From positions 151,687,740-151,751,739 of the forward strand of contig OV816028.1 of NCBI GenBank assembly GCA_929113105.1: a stretch of 64,000 nt of DNA, written 5' to 3'. The position numbers and the translations under genes are program-made. The stretch comes from Agrypnus murinus. Its lineage: Eukaryota > Arthropoda > Insecta > Coleoptera > Elateridae. The notes below the pieces were generated by a model, which saw only the letters and a program-made list of their open reading frames with translations, searched no databases and was not told the origin of the DNA. Below are positions 21,490 through 34,840 of the stretch, piece by piece; position 1 is the stretch's first letter; the number at the start of each line of letters is the position of its first letter.

Positions 21490-24400
21490 CAAAAATAAAT
21501 TATACCAGAACTAAGTGTAAATTATGTGTAATTTACCATGTAGGTTTAAAAATCGTTGTCTAATAAAATTGCGTTAGACCTTTTTTAAATGTCGTGGGAT
21601 TTTTGAGTCCCCGGCGATCCACAACCCGACCCACTTAAAAACACATTTAAAAAATGATTCAGACATTATCTCTAAATTATGTGTAATTTATGTGTAGCTA
21701 CCAACATTTTTCTGCAGCAACCCTTACCTAAAAAAAGTACTCCCTTATGCGCATTAGGGCTACGAGTAATCAGAATAAAAAACTGAAAATTCCGTCATTC
21801 TATGAATGTGTAATTCAATGCATAGCCAGCCATTTCTGAAAAGTGTCCCTTATTTCCAGAAACCTACCCTCCATAATCTGATATCAGTAAAATTAGAATC
21901 ACTAGAAAATAGAATAACTAAAAAAATTGTGTTCCATTGTGAAGCAAAACGTATCTCTTATACTTATGTGTAATTTAAAGCATAAATAGGTGGTTTTTGT
22001 GCAACAACCCTTACTTAAGAAATCTACACTCCGTACAAAAATATCGGTATAATCACAATAAAAGCCGAAAACTCTTTTTCTTTATACAACATGAATATCA
22101 TGAGTTGTTTTACAAGAGACACCTATAAAAACATCATCCCCACTTTCCTTCCCGAAGGAGGAAGTAGCTGTGATACCCTCAATCAGCGCGCAATTGCTTA
22201 GCAATTGCTACCAGTTACTCACTGGTAGGAACGAGGCCTATCCATCCTCTATTAGCTCACCAGGTTACCACTGGAGCGATTAACTTAACACGTGCTCACC
22301 CGCCGGAACCCTCCCGTCCTCTTTCATACGGGGCCAAGTTCCTCGTCCAGCGTTAGGATCGCCTATTCCCTAACCTAGGTTAGGTACATCGGAACCCTAC
22401 TGCCCTCTTTCATGCCTTCATAAGTTTCTTTACCCAGCCTTAGTTGGGGCCACTGCCCGATCGTATCCAACCTCAGATGTGACGGAATTTGGTTTATAAA
22501 CGGTTTTGCCACACCAATCTCCCAGTTATAGCCCTGGTGTGCCCCTGACAGAGCTTCGTTTCTAGGCTACTTCATAGGGCCCATCAAACTAGCATCCCGG
22601 TGTACCCGTTAGGGTGAAGTTGTCTTGAACGTAAGAGGCTATGTATCTTCGCATCAACGCCCTTTAAGCATAGGTCTCTAGAAGATTTCTGGGAATCTGA
22701 CGACTGGAACTGCACAGCCAAAGCCGTACCCCCGTACTGTCATCTCCGAAACGCTACCTGGTGGCATGTAGTTTCTCATAGGTCACCGAGCGTACTTCCT
22801 GACGGACATAAACTTCACTTGATTGTCCTCCATTCGTCTAGGTCAGACAGCGGGATACTTAGCTCCATAAAAGACCCTGACGTTAGGTAAGAATTAAACC
22901 ACCCACACCGGACCCTCTTGTTAGCAGAGTTTTCTCCCAACGATTTAGAGCCATCGTCGAAAAACACTTAAACGTGTAACTCTACCACACATTACTTCTG
23001 ATTGCATCCGTCATCCGTTGCCCAGACAAGCCTGGGATTGGGTAGACAACGACCAGTTCTAATGGTGAACGCCGTGTGGTCTGACCACAAGCCACAAGCT
23101 AGTCTCGGATACTAGCGCTCCCCGATACCTCTAACAACTGCCCAAACCTCTGTCTTCTGGGCTAGTCTCGGAGACTAATGGAGTCCGACACCTCGAAGGA
23201 CTGTTTGTCCGTTCACCCAGTCTTTATACAACAAAAGGTACTTTAATTTATATTCAAAGGGTAATCGTCGATTTTTGTGTAACAACCTTACTTCAGAATC
23301 CTACCTCCCCCCCTGTACGAAAATGTCGATATAATCGCGGTAAAAAATGAACAACTCAATTCCTTTATACAAAAATATGCACTTTAATTTATGTGTAATT
23401 TATAACATAAATATATTATATAGCAGATTTTATGATGCGGCGTTTCGTGATTTATCGTTCTATGAATAGATCTAGATATGTACTAGCAGAGTAAGAAACT
23501 ATTATTGTTGATCATTTATAAATCAAAAAACACGTGCGATTTGTGTGGGTTATTTATAGCACCGTTTTTTGTGATTATACCAATATTTCAGCAGGAGAGG
23601 TAGAATTCTGAAGTAAGGGTTGTTACTGACACAAAAATCAGCGATTTATCCTATGAATTACATGTAAATTGGAGTTCCTTCTGTTGTATTTATAAAGGAA
23701 TAGCTTTTCACAAGTATACCTACATTTGTATATAACGGGGAAGTTTTCTTAGGTAAGGGTTAGGTAAGGGTGGCTACAGATAAATTAAATACATAATTTA
23801 CAGTAATGTCTCATTCTTTTTTTGAAAATGTGTTTCGAACTCATAACCACACATTTTTAAAAAATCTAAAGCATCTTAATTCTGATATAGTTTACTTTTG
23901 ATTTAGTTCCTGTGGGTGTTGTAGCTCAACAGACCCTAATAATGTGTTAACTACAGTTCTAATGCAAATAGCCATTACTTGCGACCAGCGACAGCGACCA
24001 GCAGGCTACTTCGAAAACGCTCGTTTGTTCGAATACGTAGTATTATAAACTTGGTCAGAACACAAAAAATTACATAAAATAAAATGCCAGAAATCTTATC
24101 GTCACATGGTTCCGGCCACCAAAACGCCAAGCGTGGCCGTGACCAAAATGTCTGCGACCTGGTCGCGGCATTCCTGCCTCAGCGATTAAAGTGCAAGTTT
24201 CCCCGTGGTCTAAAAATGCTAGGCATTAATTTAAATCTTGATTTGAAGATTATTTAATGTGCCCCGTAAATATGCGAGAGTGATACTAATTTATTTCTAA
24301 ATAGTGTAATACCAAAAGACTATACTAAGAACCCAGGAAAAATGGCTAAGTAACAAAAGATTCTATCACGGGCGTACCTACTGTTGGTCGACGTTACCAG

Positions 24401-25090
24401 AAAAATAATACTTAACACTATCCCATAAAATCGTGTCTGCTTCACAAGAGCTTTTGATAGTCCCCCTTACGTACTAAGAAAAATGAAATTAATTACTTGA
24501 TAGCCCGCTCCCACTGAATTCAGGTAAATCAATGATACTAGGTTGTAGAGAATAACTCTGAGAACAATAATCGCCCGTAATTACCAAGAAAAACAACGCT
24601 AAAGTCGCTATTTTGAGGTTAGAATTTTATGAGGTTAGCTTACAGTTAGTAAAAAAGTTGGCTGCAATTTCGTAAAAATGATACTGTTTGTGTCATATGA
24701 CAAGAAGATTTTATTAATGTTTACCTGTTTTTGTGACGTTTTTCCAATGGAAACCCCTTAGCGCTCGGTATTTCAGTGTTTTAATACCTATACCTTTGGT
24801 AAGTGTTACTGTTTTAAATAATCATGTACAATAGGTGGCTGGATATGGAATAATTACTCTTTCTACAAACAAGGGTTAATTAGTATTAAAAAAAACATTG
24901 TGGGATTTGTGAGGCACCAGCGGTATTTAACTCTAAATTATGTGTAATTTACGTGTAACTGCCAAAATTCTTGTGCAGCAGCCCTTACATAAGAAAACTA
25001 CCCCCTTATACAATTAATTGTAGGTATATGAGTAATGAGAATAAAAACTGAAAACCCTGTCCCTTTATCTTTTCCATCTTTCGTCGCCAT
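21490..25090. repeat. 130-155-bp repeat family in both orientations, partly tandem
   Basis: Units share TATGTGTAATTTA, then a GCAACCCTTAC-like word with an AAGAAA-ACTCC continuation, then AATCAGAATAAAAACTGAAA and a CCTTTAT end. Plus-strand units are seen near 21660, 21830, 21960, 23250 and 24925. Minus-strand units lie near 23560-23700 and 23720-23830. Without the insertion at 22092-23220 the spacing between the 22-kb and 23.2-kb units would be about 130 bp, matching the neighbouring units. The origin of the family is unknown. Confidence 0.6.
22092..23220 (-). mobile_element. 1.13-kb GC-rich retroposon-like insertion with 13-bp target duplication
   Basis: TCTTTATACAACA occurs at 22079-22091 and again at 23221-23233, bracketing the insertion. 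The flanking repeat unit continues across it: its CTTTATACAA end meets ACTTTAATTTAT on the far side, as in the intact unit near 23370. The insert is much richer in GC than the region. On the minus strand it carries internal repeats, GTCTCCGAGACTAG against GTATCCGAGACTAG, and two AGGGTTCCG-containing copies. It ends GGGGATGATG plus about 50 bp. It has no open frame of note, no inverted ends, and no poly(A) tail. The variable-length direct repeat suggests target-primed insertion of a non-coding LINE or SINE relative. I do not recognise the family. Confidence 0.65.
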
Positions 25091-27142
25091 GTTTTAGCAA
25101 AAAAATAGATATAAGCTTAGATATAAGCAAAAAATAATAATACAGGGTGTTCAGATTCCTACCAATTCGTCCCTTTATTCGCCTAATTTTGATCTAATTT
25201 TGCTGTATCATGTAGGGTGTGTTGTTGCATACTGAATAGGAATCGACACATTTCTTGTTTCTTTTGCTGTATCTACTTAGTAATTGTCGTTTCTCACTTA
25301 ATTTTAAGTTTCACGCCTCAAACAGGATTAATCCAAAACAACAACATCCAATACAGATTCATATCAATAAACGAGCACGAAAAAAAATAAGAATCAAATT
25401 CTTATCTTAATTGCGAAATCTTGAAAATTATAGATGCAAATCTTTTAAGTAAATCCAGGTGCATATTAGAGATAGTAGCATGATGCCTGTTATTATGCGT
25501 TTGCTTAAGTAAGTGTAGTGAAGTGTAAACACGGTCGTAATATCACAGACTATGTATATAACTTTGATTGTTTGATTTGCTAACATTAATAACATAACAT
25601 AAGCAAGCTCAATAAATAATTTATTATATTCAAGTACAACTTACACTTACTAGATTTATTACATTAAATCAAATCCATCTAGTTTGCCATGATACCATCC
25701 AACTAAATTTTTCGAAAATCCCGGTTTAATTATGAATCTCTTGTGTAACAATTAAAACATTTTAAAATACTGGATGGGGTGTTGTGGGAAAAAAATATGT
25801 TGCAACAGGGGGCGATAGAAAAGTCTTTTTTATTGACGCAGGTTCAATAGGGGTGATTATACTATATTGATTAGTATGACGAGAGGGCTATTAATTAAGT
25901 CGCATCGCTTTTCCATGAGGGTTTGATTTTTTTTTAACAAAAGTGGGCGTGTAAGGGGGTGCATTTACGATTGGATAATTTAAGACCATTTAGAGGGCAC
26001 TTGTTAAATGTCAGTTGGGTAATTGTACCCACTTGATTTGAAAATTTATTACTGGACGGTACAATTTTTTATTTTATCATCATCATCATGAGGAGTGGAA
26101 GTGCACAAATGTTTTGAAACAACTATTCATCAGAGTACGGGTGTGTATGCTGGAGCTATTAGAGATATTACAGAGTGATTCATATATTATTTTGGCGATA
26201 GGAAAACCACTTGACTGTGAATATTTTAAGACTTAATCATTCCTCTGGTGGGAGGAAGTCGTGGTCCAAAAAACTATTTTTAGTATAGAGCTTCTTCTTG
26301 AGTTATCAGGCTTTCCCCCTTTGTCAGTTTTGGGTTTCATTACACTTAATCGACATTTTATGTTTACAAGGAAAAATTCTTGGAAAATAGCTTGCTTTTT
26401 ATTGCATCAACATTTCCTGCATGCAAATCACCCAAAAAAGAAAAAAAATCTTGATCTTGCAGATATAAGGATTAATATAAAAGTGTTTATATGAAAATTG
26501 TATGCAGTAGACGTGTTAACCGCATGTATAAGAAGACGTACAGGAAAACGACGATTACAATTACATTATATACATATTTAACGATCCATACACGAGTTTT
26601 AAAAGACCTTTGGCGCCAACTTTATTAATTCAATGCGCACGTATGCGTGCGTGCTTTGCAATTTTTTTGGTCCTTAACAGCCGAGGAGCTCAATTTTCAT
26701 ATTGCAATGTTGTTATATTATGGCACCTGGTTGAAATTGAAATACAAAAACTAATCTACTTGTTTATAATTGCATTTTAAATTTTTGAATGCTCAATTTT
26801 CAGATTATACCTTTAATAGTGTTGTATAATTATAAAAAAATAATATGCATCAAAAACAATCAACGTACCCAAAGCCATAATATTAGTGAGTAATAATACA
26901 AACAAACCAACCTATTGTTAAAGGATATTGGTCTTTCAGACGATAATAGCTTGAGCAGTGTTTATTAATTTTTTTCTGCTGAACTAAGCAACTAACCTAA
27001 CTCAAATCACGATTCCTTTGTAAACATCAGGTTAAATTCTAATTGTGAAATGCAATTTAAGGACTTAAAGTTTATGATCACGTTGCTTGTTTTCATACCA
27101 TATAATATAGATGATAACCTAACTTTTACATATGTGTAAAAT
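25091..27142. other. Unassigned DNA
   Basis: No gene or repeat family is recognised. There is a short ATC trinucleotide run near 26078. An open frame at 26261-26494 is unsupported. Confidence 0.4.
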
Positions 27143-27406
27143 ATAATAAAAATCAAAAGATTAGTTAAAAGCTTCACAAGTTTTATTAAATTGCTTATAA
27201 CTGACAATTGTTTCAACATTCAATGAATGATCAAACTCAGCTTAGTAATTCTCCTTTTTTTAGAAGTGTTTTTATCCTTAGCAACGTGTTTGTTTATCAA
27301 TCTTATCTGCCTTTCATAATGACATTTAATGTTGAAACAATTGCCAGGTTAAGATTCTAATATAACTTGTGAAACTTTTAACCAATCTTTTGATTTTTAT
27401 TTTATT
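27143..27406. mobile_element. Tail-to-tail pair of Penelope-like element ends
   Basis: The left part (27143-27222) on the minus strand and the right part (27223-27406) on the plus strand carry the same terminal sequence in inverted order: TTGAAACAATTG, AACTTGTGAA, then AATCTTTTGATTTTTATT. The right part also contains GCTTAGTAATTCTCC, TTAGAAGTGTT and TTAGCAACGTGTTTGTTTAT, all shared with the Penelope-like fragment at 50.1-50.5 kb but with about 65 bp missing. Inverted partial end copies are known for Penelope-like elements. There is no coding capacity beyond a few codons. Confidence 0.6.
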
Positions 27407-28708
27407 TTATGATTATGGAGTTTCACAAAGTAAGGCTGGAGACAGTAAACTCTAACTTGTATGTGGTTTTATTAAAAATATAAAAAATAAAACTTTAACA
27501 TTGATCCACCGCAATATTATTATGAAAAGCTCAACTACTATGAAGAAAACAAAGTTTTATAAAGTTACATAAAAATTAAAAAATCACCACCAATTCTCCA
27601 AATACACTACTATTTTGACAACATTAAATTTGATTTTGTACAGTTCAAGAATTGTTATCTGTAAACAAGAATGCTCTGTAAAACAAACAGCCACATGTAA
27701 TCACTTGAATAACGTCTTTTAACACGCGTTATATTATATTATAACCAACACGTTAAGGCCGATTGCCGAAACTAATTCAACAAGAAAAAAAACGCACATT
27801 ACCAATTTGAAAGCCTCAAATCTAAAAATATTATATTATCACAATAAAACTTTTAAAGACATTTTAAAAAATTAAATGAAAGTTTTCAGGAATTTTCATA
27901 CTTCAACACACTTTTAAGTTATTTTACATTATAAAGTTAAACATTGATGAGCTATATAATACCTGTATATTTTATATAATATATGCTAAATTGGAAATAT
28001 ATTTTCAAAATATATATTAAATATTTATAAAATATGAAGATTTAGAGAATTTTTTGCTCAAAATAAAAAAATGTAGTGAAAATTTCTAATCCTAATAAAT
28101 TTTATGTTAAGTTCTATTTGTATATTAAATGTTTATCAAATACCTGGGTTTAAATTTTATAAAAACATTTAATATACTACATGTTAAGTTTTTATATATT
28201 TGTGTACTCCTATATGAAAAGGGACCAGATCTTCGATTCTATTTTCTAAGATAAACGATTTTATGTAGGAAGGTCGAAATTTTTACAAATTGAGTTACTT
28301 ATGGAATGATTCCGTAGGAACACATGGAAACTAGTTTTATGATCTTGAGTTTAATTACTGGCTGTTAAAAGCTTCTCTTACATTAGTTAAGATGAAAAGG
28401 GCCCAGATCTTCGCGGTGTTGCTGATTACCAACTGTTAAAAGTTTAAATATTATTTTCTGGAGAATGGATAGCAAAACCGTTCTCGTTTAGTGATAATTG
28501 TTTGTCGGGAAGTTTTCAGCCATTTTTTCAGTTTTTGCAAAAGATATTCTTCTTGAATATGACAATTCAGCGAGCGAGTATTAAAAGTACGTTAATCGTC
28601 CGTACCTTCAGATATTACCTACAGCATTACAACCAAACGGAGAGGAGGTTGAACACTTCTTTTTATATATATATATTGGAGATTGAAGATATGCTTTTGT
28701 TTCATTAT
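27407..28708. other. Unassigned AT-rich DNA before the satellite
   Basis: AT-rich sequence with no gene. Two loosely similar stretches (near 28220 and 28395) share GGGCCAGATCTTCG-like words, suggesting a decayed duplication. Confidence 0.35.
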
Positions 28709-29343
28709 GAATGAATGTGTGAATGAATAAACGAATGAACGATGAATAAGTAAGAAATTGATAAATAAATACATATATCAATGAATTAATGAATGAAATA
28801 TTAAATCGATGAATGAATGCAGAAATGGACCGCTGAGTTAATGTGGAAATAAATGAATTAGTGAGTGAACGAATAAATCGATGAAATATGACTGAAACGA
28901 TGAATGATTGATTAAATTTATAAACTAATAAATGCATCAATGAAAGAACGAATTTATCGACGAGTGAATTAGTGAATAAATGAATTAAGAGAGTGAACGA
29001 ATAAATCGATGAAATATGACTAAAACGATGAATGAGTGACTAAATTTATAAACTAATAAATGCATCAATGAATGAAAGAATTTATCGACGAGTGAATTAG
29101 CAAATAAATGAATTAGAGAGTAAACAAATAAATCGATGAAATATGACTGAAACGATGAATAAGTGACTAAATTTATAAACTAATAAATGCGTCAAAGAAT
29201 GAACGAGTTTATCGACGAGTGAATTAGCAAATAAATGAATTAGAGAGTAAACAAATAAATCGATGAAATATGACTGAAACGATGAATGAGTGACTAAATT
29301 TATAAACTAATAAATGCATCAATGAATGAACGAATGTATCGAC

Positions 29344-31446
29344 GAGTGAATTAGCAAATAAATGAATTAGAGAGTGAAGGAATAAATCAATGAATGAGTG
29401 CCTAAATCTATAAACTAATAAATGCAGCAATGAATGAACAAATTTATCGACGAGTGAATTAGTGAATAAATGAATTAGAGAGTGAACGAATAAATCGATG
29501 AATGAGTGACTCAATTTATAAACTAATAAATGCATCAATGAATGAACGAATTTATCGACGAGTGAATTAGTGAATAAATGAATTATAGAGTGAACGAATA
29601 AATCGATGAAATATGACTGAAACGATAATGAGTAATTTATAAACTATTAAATGCATCAATGAATGAACTAATTTATCGACAAGTGAATCAGCAAATAAAT
29701 GAATTAGAGAATAAACGAATTAATCGATGAAATATGACTGAACAGATGAATGAGTGACTAAATTAATAAACTATTAAATGCATCAATGAATGAACGAATT
29801 GATCGACGAGTGAATTAGCGAATAAATGAATTAGAGAGTGAACGAATTAATCGATGAAATATGACTGAAACGATGAATGAGTGACTAAATTTATAAACTA
29901 TCAAATGCATCAATGAATGAACGAACTTATAGACGATTGAATTAGCAAATAAATGAATTAGAGAGTAAACGAATAAATCGATGAATGAGTGACTAAATTT
30001 ATAAACTGATAAATGCATCAATGAATGAACGAATTTATCGACGAGTGAATTAGCAAATAAATGAATTAGAGAGTAAACGAATAAATCGATGAAATATGAC
30101 TGAACAGATGAATGAGTGACTAAATTAATAAACTATTAAATGCATCAATGAATGAACGAATTGATCGACGAGTGAATTAGTGAATAAATGAATTAGAGAG
30201 TGAACGAATAAATCGATGAATGAGTGACTAAATTTGTAAACTGATAAATGCATCAATGAATGAAAGAATTTATCGACGAGTGAATTAGCAAATAAATGAA
30301 TTAGAGAGTAAACGAATAAATCGATGAAATATGACTGAAACGATGAATGAGTGACTAAATTTATAAACTAACAAATGCATCAATGAATGAAAGAATTTAT
30401 TGACGAGTGAATTAGCAAATTAATGATTATAGAGTGAACGAATAAATCGATGAAATATGACTAAATTTATAAACTAATAAATACATCAATGACTGAACGA
30501 ATTTATCGATGAGTGAATTAGCAAATAAATGAATTAGAGAGTAAACAAATATATCGATGAAATATGGCTGAACAGATGAATGAGTGACTAAATTAATAAA
30601 CTATTAAATGCATCAATGAATGAACGAATTGATCGACGAGTGAATTAGCGAATAAATGAATTAGAGAGTGAACGAATAAATCGATGAATGAGTGACTAAA
30701 TTTGTAAACTGATAAATGCATCAATGAATGAAAGAATTTATCGACGAGTGAATTAGCAAATAAATGAATTAGAGAGTAAACGAATAAATCGATGAAATAT
30801 GACTGAAACGATGAATGAGTGACTAAATTTATAAACTAACAAATGCATCAATGAATGAAAGAATTTATTGACGAGTGAATTAGCAAATTAATGATTATAG
30901 AGTGAACGAATAAATCGATGAAATATGACTAAATTTATAAACTAATAAATACATCAATGACTGAACGAATTTATCGATGAGTGAATTAGCAAATAAATGA
31001 ATTAGAGAGTAAACAAATATATCGATGAAATATGGCTGAACAGATGAATGAGTGACTAAATTAATAAACTATTAAATGCATCAATGAATGAACGAATTGA
31101 TCGACGAGTGAATTAGCGAATAAATGAATTAGAGAGTGAACGAATAAATCGATGAATGAGTGACTAAATTTGTAAACTGATAAATGCATCAATGAATGAA
31201 AGAATTTATCGACGAGTGAATTAGCGAATAAATGAATTAGAGAGTGAACGAATAAATCGATGAAATATGACTGAAACGATGAATGAGTGACTAAATTTAT
31301 AAACTAACAAATGCATCAATGAATGAAAGAATTTATTGACGAGTGAATTAGCAAATTAATGATTATAGAGTGAACGAATAAATCGATGAAATATGACTAA
31401 ATTTATAAACTAATAAATACATCAATGACTGAACGAATTTATCGAT
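29344..31446 (+). repeat. 2,103-bp segment of the satellite, first copy
   Basis: Every variant landmark in this segment recurs exactly 2,103 bp later. For example, the rare GCAGCAATGAATGAACAAAT at about 29425 recurs at 31528, and the marks at 30241, 30709 and 31177 recur at 32344, 32812 and 33280. The near identity suggests a recent unequal exchange, or an assembly duplication. Confidence 0.75.
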
Positions 31447-33549
31447 GAGTGAATTAGCAAATAAATGAATTAGAGAGTGAAGGAATAAATCAATGAATGA
31501 GTGCCTAAATCTATAAACTAATAAATGCAGCAATGAATGAACAAATTTATCGACGAGTGAATTAGTGAATAAATGAATTAGAGAGTGAACGAATAAATCG
31601 ATGAATGAGTGACTCAATTTATAAACTAATAAATGCATCAATGAATGAACGAATTTATCGACGAGTGAATTAGTGAATAAATGAATTATAGAGTGAACGA
31701 ATAAATCGATGAAATATGACTGAAACGATAATGAGTAATTTATAAACTATTAAATGCATCAATGAATGAACTAATTTATCGACAAGTGAATCAGCAAATA
31801 AATGAATTAGAGAATAAACGAATTAATCGATGAAATATGACTGAACAGATGAATGAGTGACTAAATTAATAAACTATTAAATGCATCAATGAATGAACGA
31901 ATTGATCGACGAGTGAATTAGCGAATAAATGAATTAGAGAGTGAACGAATTAATCGATGAAATATGACTGAAACGATGAATGAGTGACTAAATTTATAAA
32001 CTATCAAATGCATCAATGAATGAACGAACTTATAGACGATTGAATTAGCAAATAAATGAATTAGAGAGTAAACGAATAAATCGATGAATGAGTGACTAAA
32101 TTTATAAACTGATAAATGCATCAATGAATGAACGAATTTATCGACGAGTGAATTAGCAAATAAATGAATTAGAGAGTAAACGAATAAATCGATGAAATAT
32201 GACTGAACAGATGAATGAGTGACTAAATTAATAAACTATTAAATGCATCAATGAATGAACGAATTGATCGACGAGTGAATTAGTGAATAAATGAATTAGA
32301 GAGTGAACGAATAAATCGATGAATGAGTGACTAAATTTGTAAACTGATAAATGCATCAATGAATGAAAGAATTTATCGACGAGTGAATTAGCAAATAAAT
32401 GAATTAGAGAGTAAACGAATAAATCGATGAAATATGACTGAAACGATGAATGAGTGACTAAATTTATAAACTAACAAATGCATCAATGAATGAAAGAATT
32501 TATTGACGAGTGAATTAGCAAATTAATGATTATAGAGTGAACGAATAAATCGATGAAATATGACTAAATTTATAAACTAATAAATACATCAATGACTGAA
32601 CGAATTTATCGATGAGTGAATTAGCAAATAAATGAATTAGAGAGTAAACAAATATATCGATGAAATATGGCTGAACAGATGAATGAGTGACTAAATTAAT
32701 AAACTATTAAATGCATCAATGAATGAACGAATTGATCGACGAGTGAATTAGCGAATAAATGAATTAGAGAGTGAACGAATAAATCGATGAATGAGTGACT
32801 AAATTTGTAAACTGATAAATGCATCAATGAATGAAAGAATTTATCGACGAGTGAATTAGCAAATAAATGAATTAGAGAGTAAACGAATAAATCGATGAAA
32901 TATGACTGAAACGATGAATGAGTGACTAAATTTATAAACTAACAAATGCATCAATGAATGAAAGAATTTATTGACGAGTGAATTAGCAAATTAATGATTA
33001 TAGAGTGAACGAATAAATCGATGAAATATGACTAAATTTATAAACTAATAAATACATCAATGACTGAACGAATTTATCGATGAGTGAATTAGCAAATAAA
33101 TGAATTAGAGAGTAAACAAATATATCGATGAAATATGGCTGAACAGATGAATGAGTGACTAAATTAATAAACTATTAAATGCATCAATGAATGAACGAAT
33201 TGATAGACGAGTGAATTAGCGAATAAATGAATTAGAGAGTGAACGAATAAATCGATGAATGAGTGACTAAATTTGTAAACTGATAAATGCATCAATGAAT
33301 GAAAGAATTTATCGACGAGTGAATTAGCAAATAAATGAATTAGAGAGTAAACGAATAAATCGATGAAATATGACTGAAACGATGAATGAGTGACTAAATT
33401 TATAAACTAACAAATGCATCAATGAATGAAAGAATTTATTGACGAGTGAATTAGCAAATTAATGATTATAGAGTGAACGAATAAATCGATGAAATATGAC
33501 TAAATTTATAAACTAATAAATACATCAATGACTGAACGAATTTATCGAT
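31447..33549 (+). repeat. 2,103-bp segment of the satellite, second copy
   Basis: Abuts the first copy head to tail. Differences are few, for instance GCGAATAAATG near 31226 against GCAAATAAATG near 33329. The copies part after about 33549. Confidence 0.75.
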
Positions 33550-34840
33550 GAGTGAATTAGCAAATAAATGAATTAGAGAGTAAACAAATAAATCGATGAA
33601 ATATGGCTGAAACGATGAATGAGTGACTAAATTTATAAACTAATAAATGCATCAATGAATGAACGAATTTATCGACGAGTGAATTAGCAAATAAATGAAT
33701 TAGAGAATGAAGGAATAAATCAATGAATGAGTGACTCAATTTATAAACTAATAAAGGCATCAATGAATGAACGAATTTATCGACGAGTGAATTAGTGAAT
33801 AAATGGATTATTGAGTGAACGAATAAATCGATGAAATATGACTGAAACGATAATGAGTAATTTATAAACTAATAAATGCATCAATGAATGAACTAATTTA
33901 TCGACGAGTGAATCAGCAAATAAATGAATTAGAGAGTAAACGAATAAATCGATGAAATATGACTGAAACGATGAATGAGTGACTAAATTTATGAACTAAT
34001 AAATTTATCAATGAATGAAAGAATTTATCGACGAGTGAATTAGCAAATAAATGAATTAGAGAGTAAACAAATAAATCGATGAAATATGACTGAAACGATG
34101 AATGAGTGACTAAATTAATAAACTATTAAATGCATCAGTGAATGAACGAATTGATCGACGAGTGAATTAGCGAATAAATGAATTAGAGAGTGAACGAATA
34201 AATCGATGAATGAGTGACCAAATTTATAAACTAATAAATGCATCAATGAATGAATGAATTTATCGACGAGTGAATTAGCAAATAAAGTGTGAGTGAACGA
34301 ATGAATTAATCTATGAATGAAATATTAAACTGATCAGTGATTGAGTGAATTGATAAATGAATGATTAGATGACCTGATGTATAGATGAATGACTTGATAG
34401 TGAGAAAATAAATCGATGCAGATTTAATGAATCGACAAATAAATGAAGGAATTGAGACGTGTAAGTCACTGACAAAAAATGAATTACTGAATGAATCAAT
34501 GAATAAATAGATAAAACTATGAATGCATGCATGAGTCGGTAAATAAGTGAAGGAAACGATAAGTAAGCGAATAAATCAATGAATGAATGAATAAATCGAC
34601 GAATGGTTGATTAATCGTGAATCAACAAATGAGTCGATGAAACGATGAATAAATAAATAGGATTAAATATATGAAGATTTAATGAATAGACGAATAAATG
34701 AATGAATTGGGACAATGACTGGGATTGGGGCAATCAATAGTAACTAAAGTAGATAAGAAACGATGAGTAAACGAATGAATCGAGGAATAAATGAATGAAT
34801 GAATCGGTCTATAAACGTATGAATCGATGAATTTATTATT

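Larger units (their letters stand above)
28709..34840. repeat. Satellite of 108-126-bp monomers with higher-order structure
   Basis: Regular monomers run from about 28840 to 34280, with decayed edges on both sides. A monomer contains AATGCATCAATGAATGAACG, ATTTATCGACGAGTGAATTA, AATTAGAGAGT and AATCGATGAATGAGTGACTA. The longer form adds 18 bp holding AAATATGACTGAAACG. The monomer is itself built from GAAT-like words and is poor in C on the plus strand. A variant mark, AACTGATAAATG, recurs at 30241, 30709 and 31177 and again at 32344, 32812 and 33280, giving a 468-bp higher-order unit. Minus-strand frames rich in HSFIDLF and NSFI follow the repeat, whose unit lengths are multiples of 3, and are not genes. 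Confidence 0.9.

Noticed and set aside
28608..33763. Series of minus-strand open frames rich in HSFIDLFVHSLIHLF
   Set aside because: They follow the satellite monomer, whose length is a multiple of 3. The same peptide repeats with the DNA period, so they are not genes.
28709..34840. CRISPR-like array of regularly spaced repeats
   Set aside because: There are no unique spacers: the whole 108-126-bp unit is repeated, and the genome is eukaryotic. It is a satellite.
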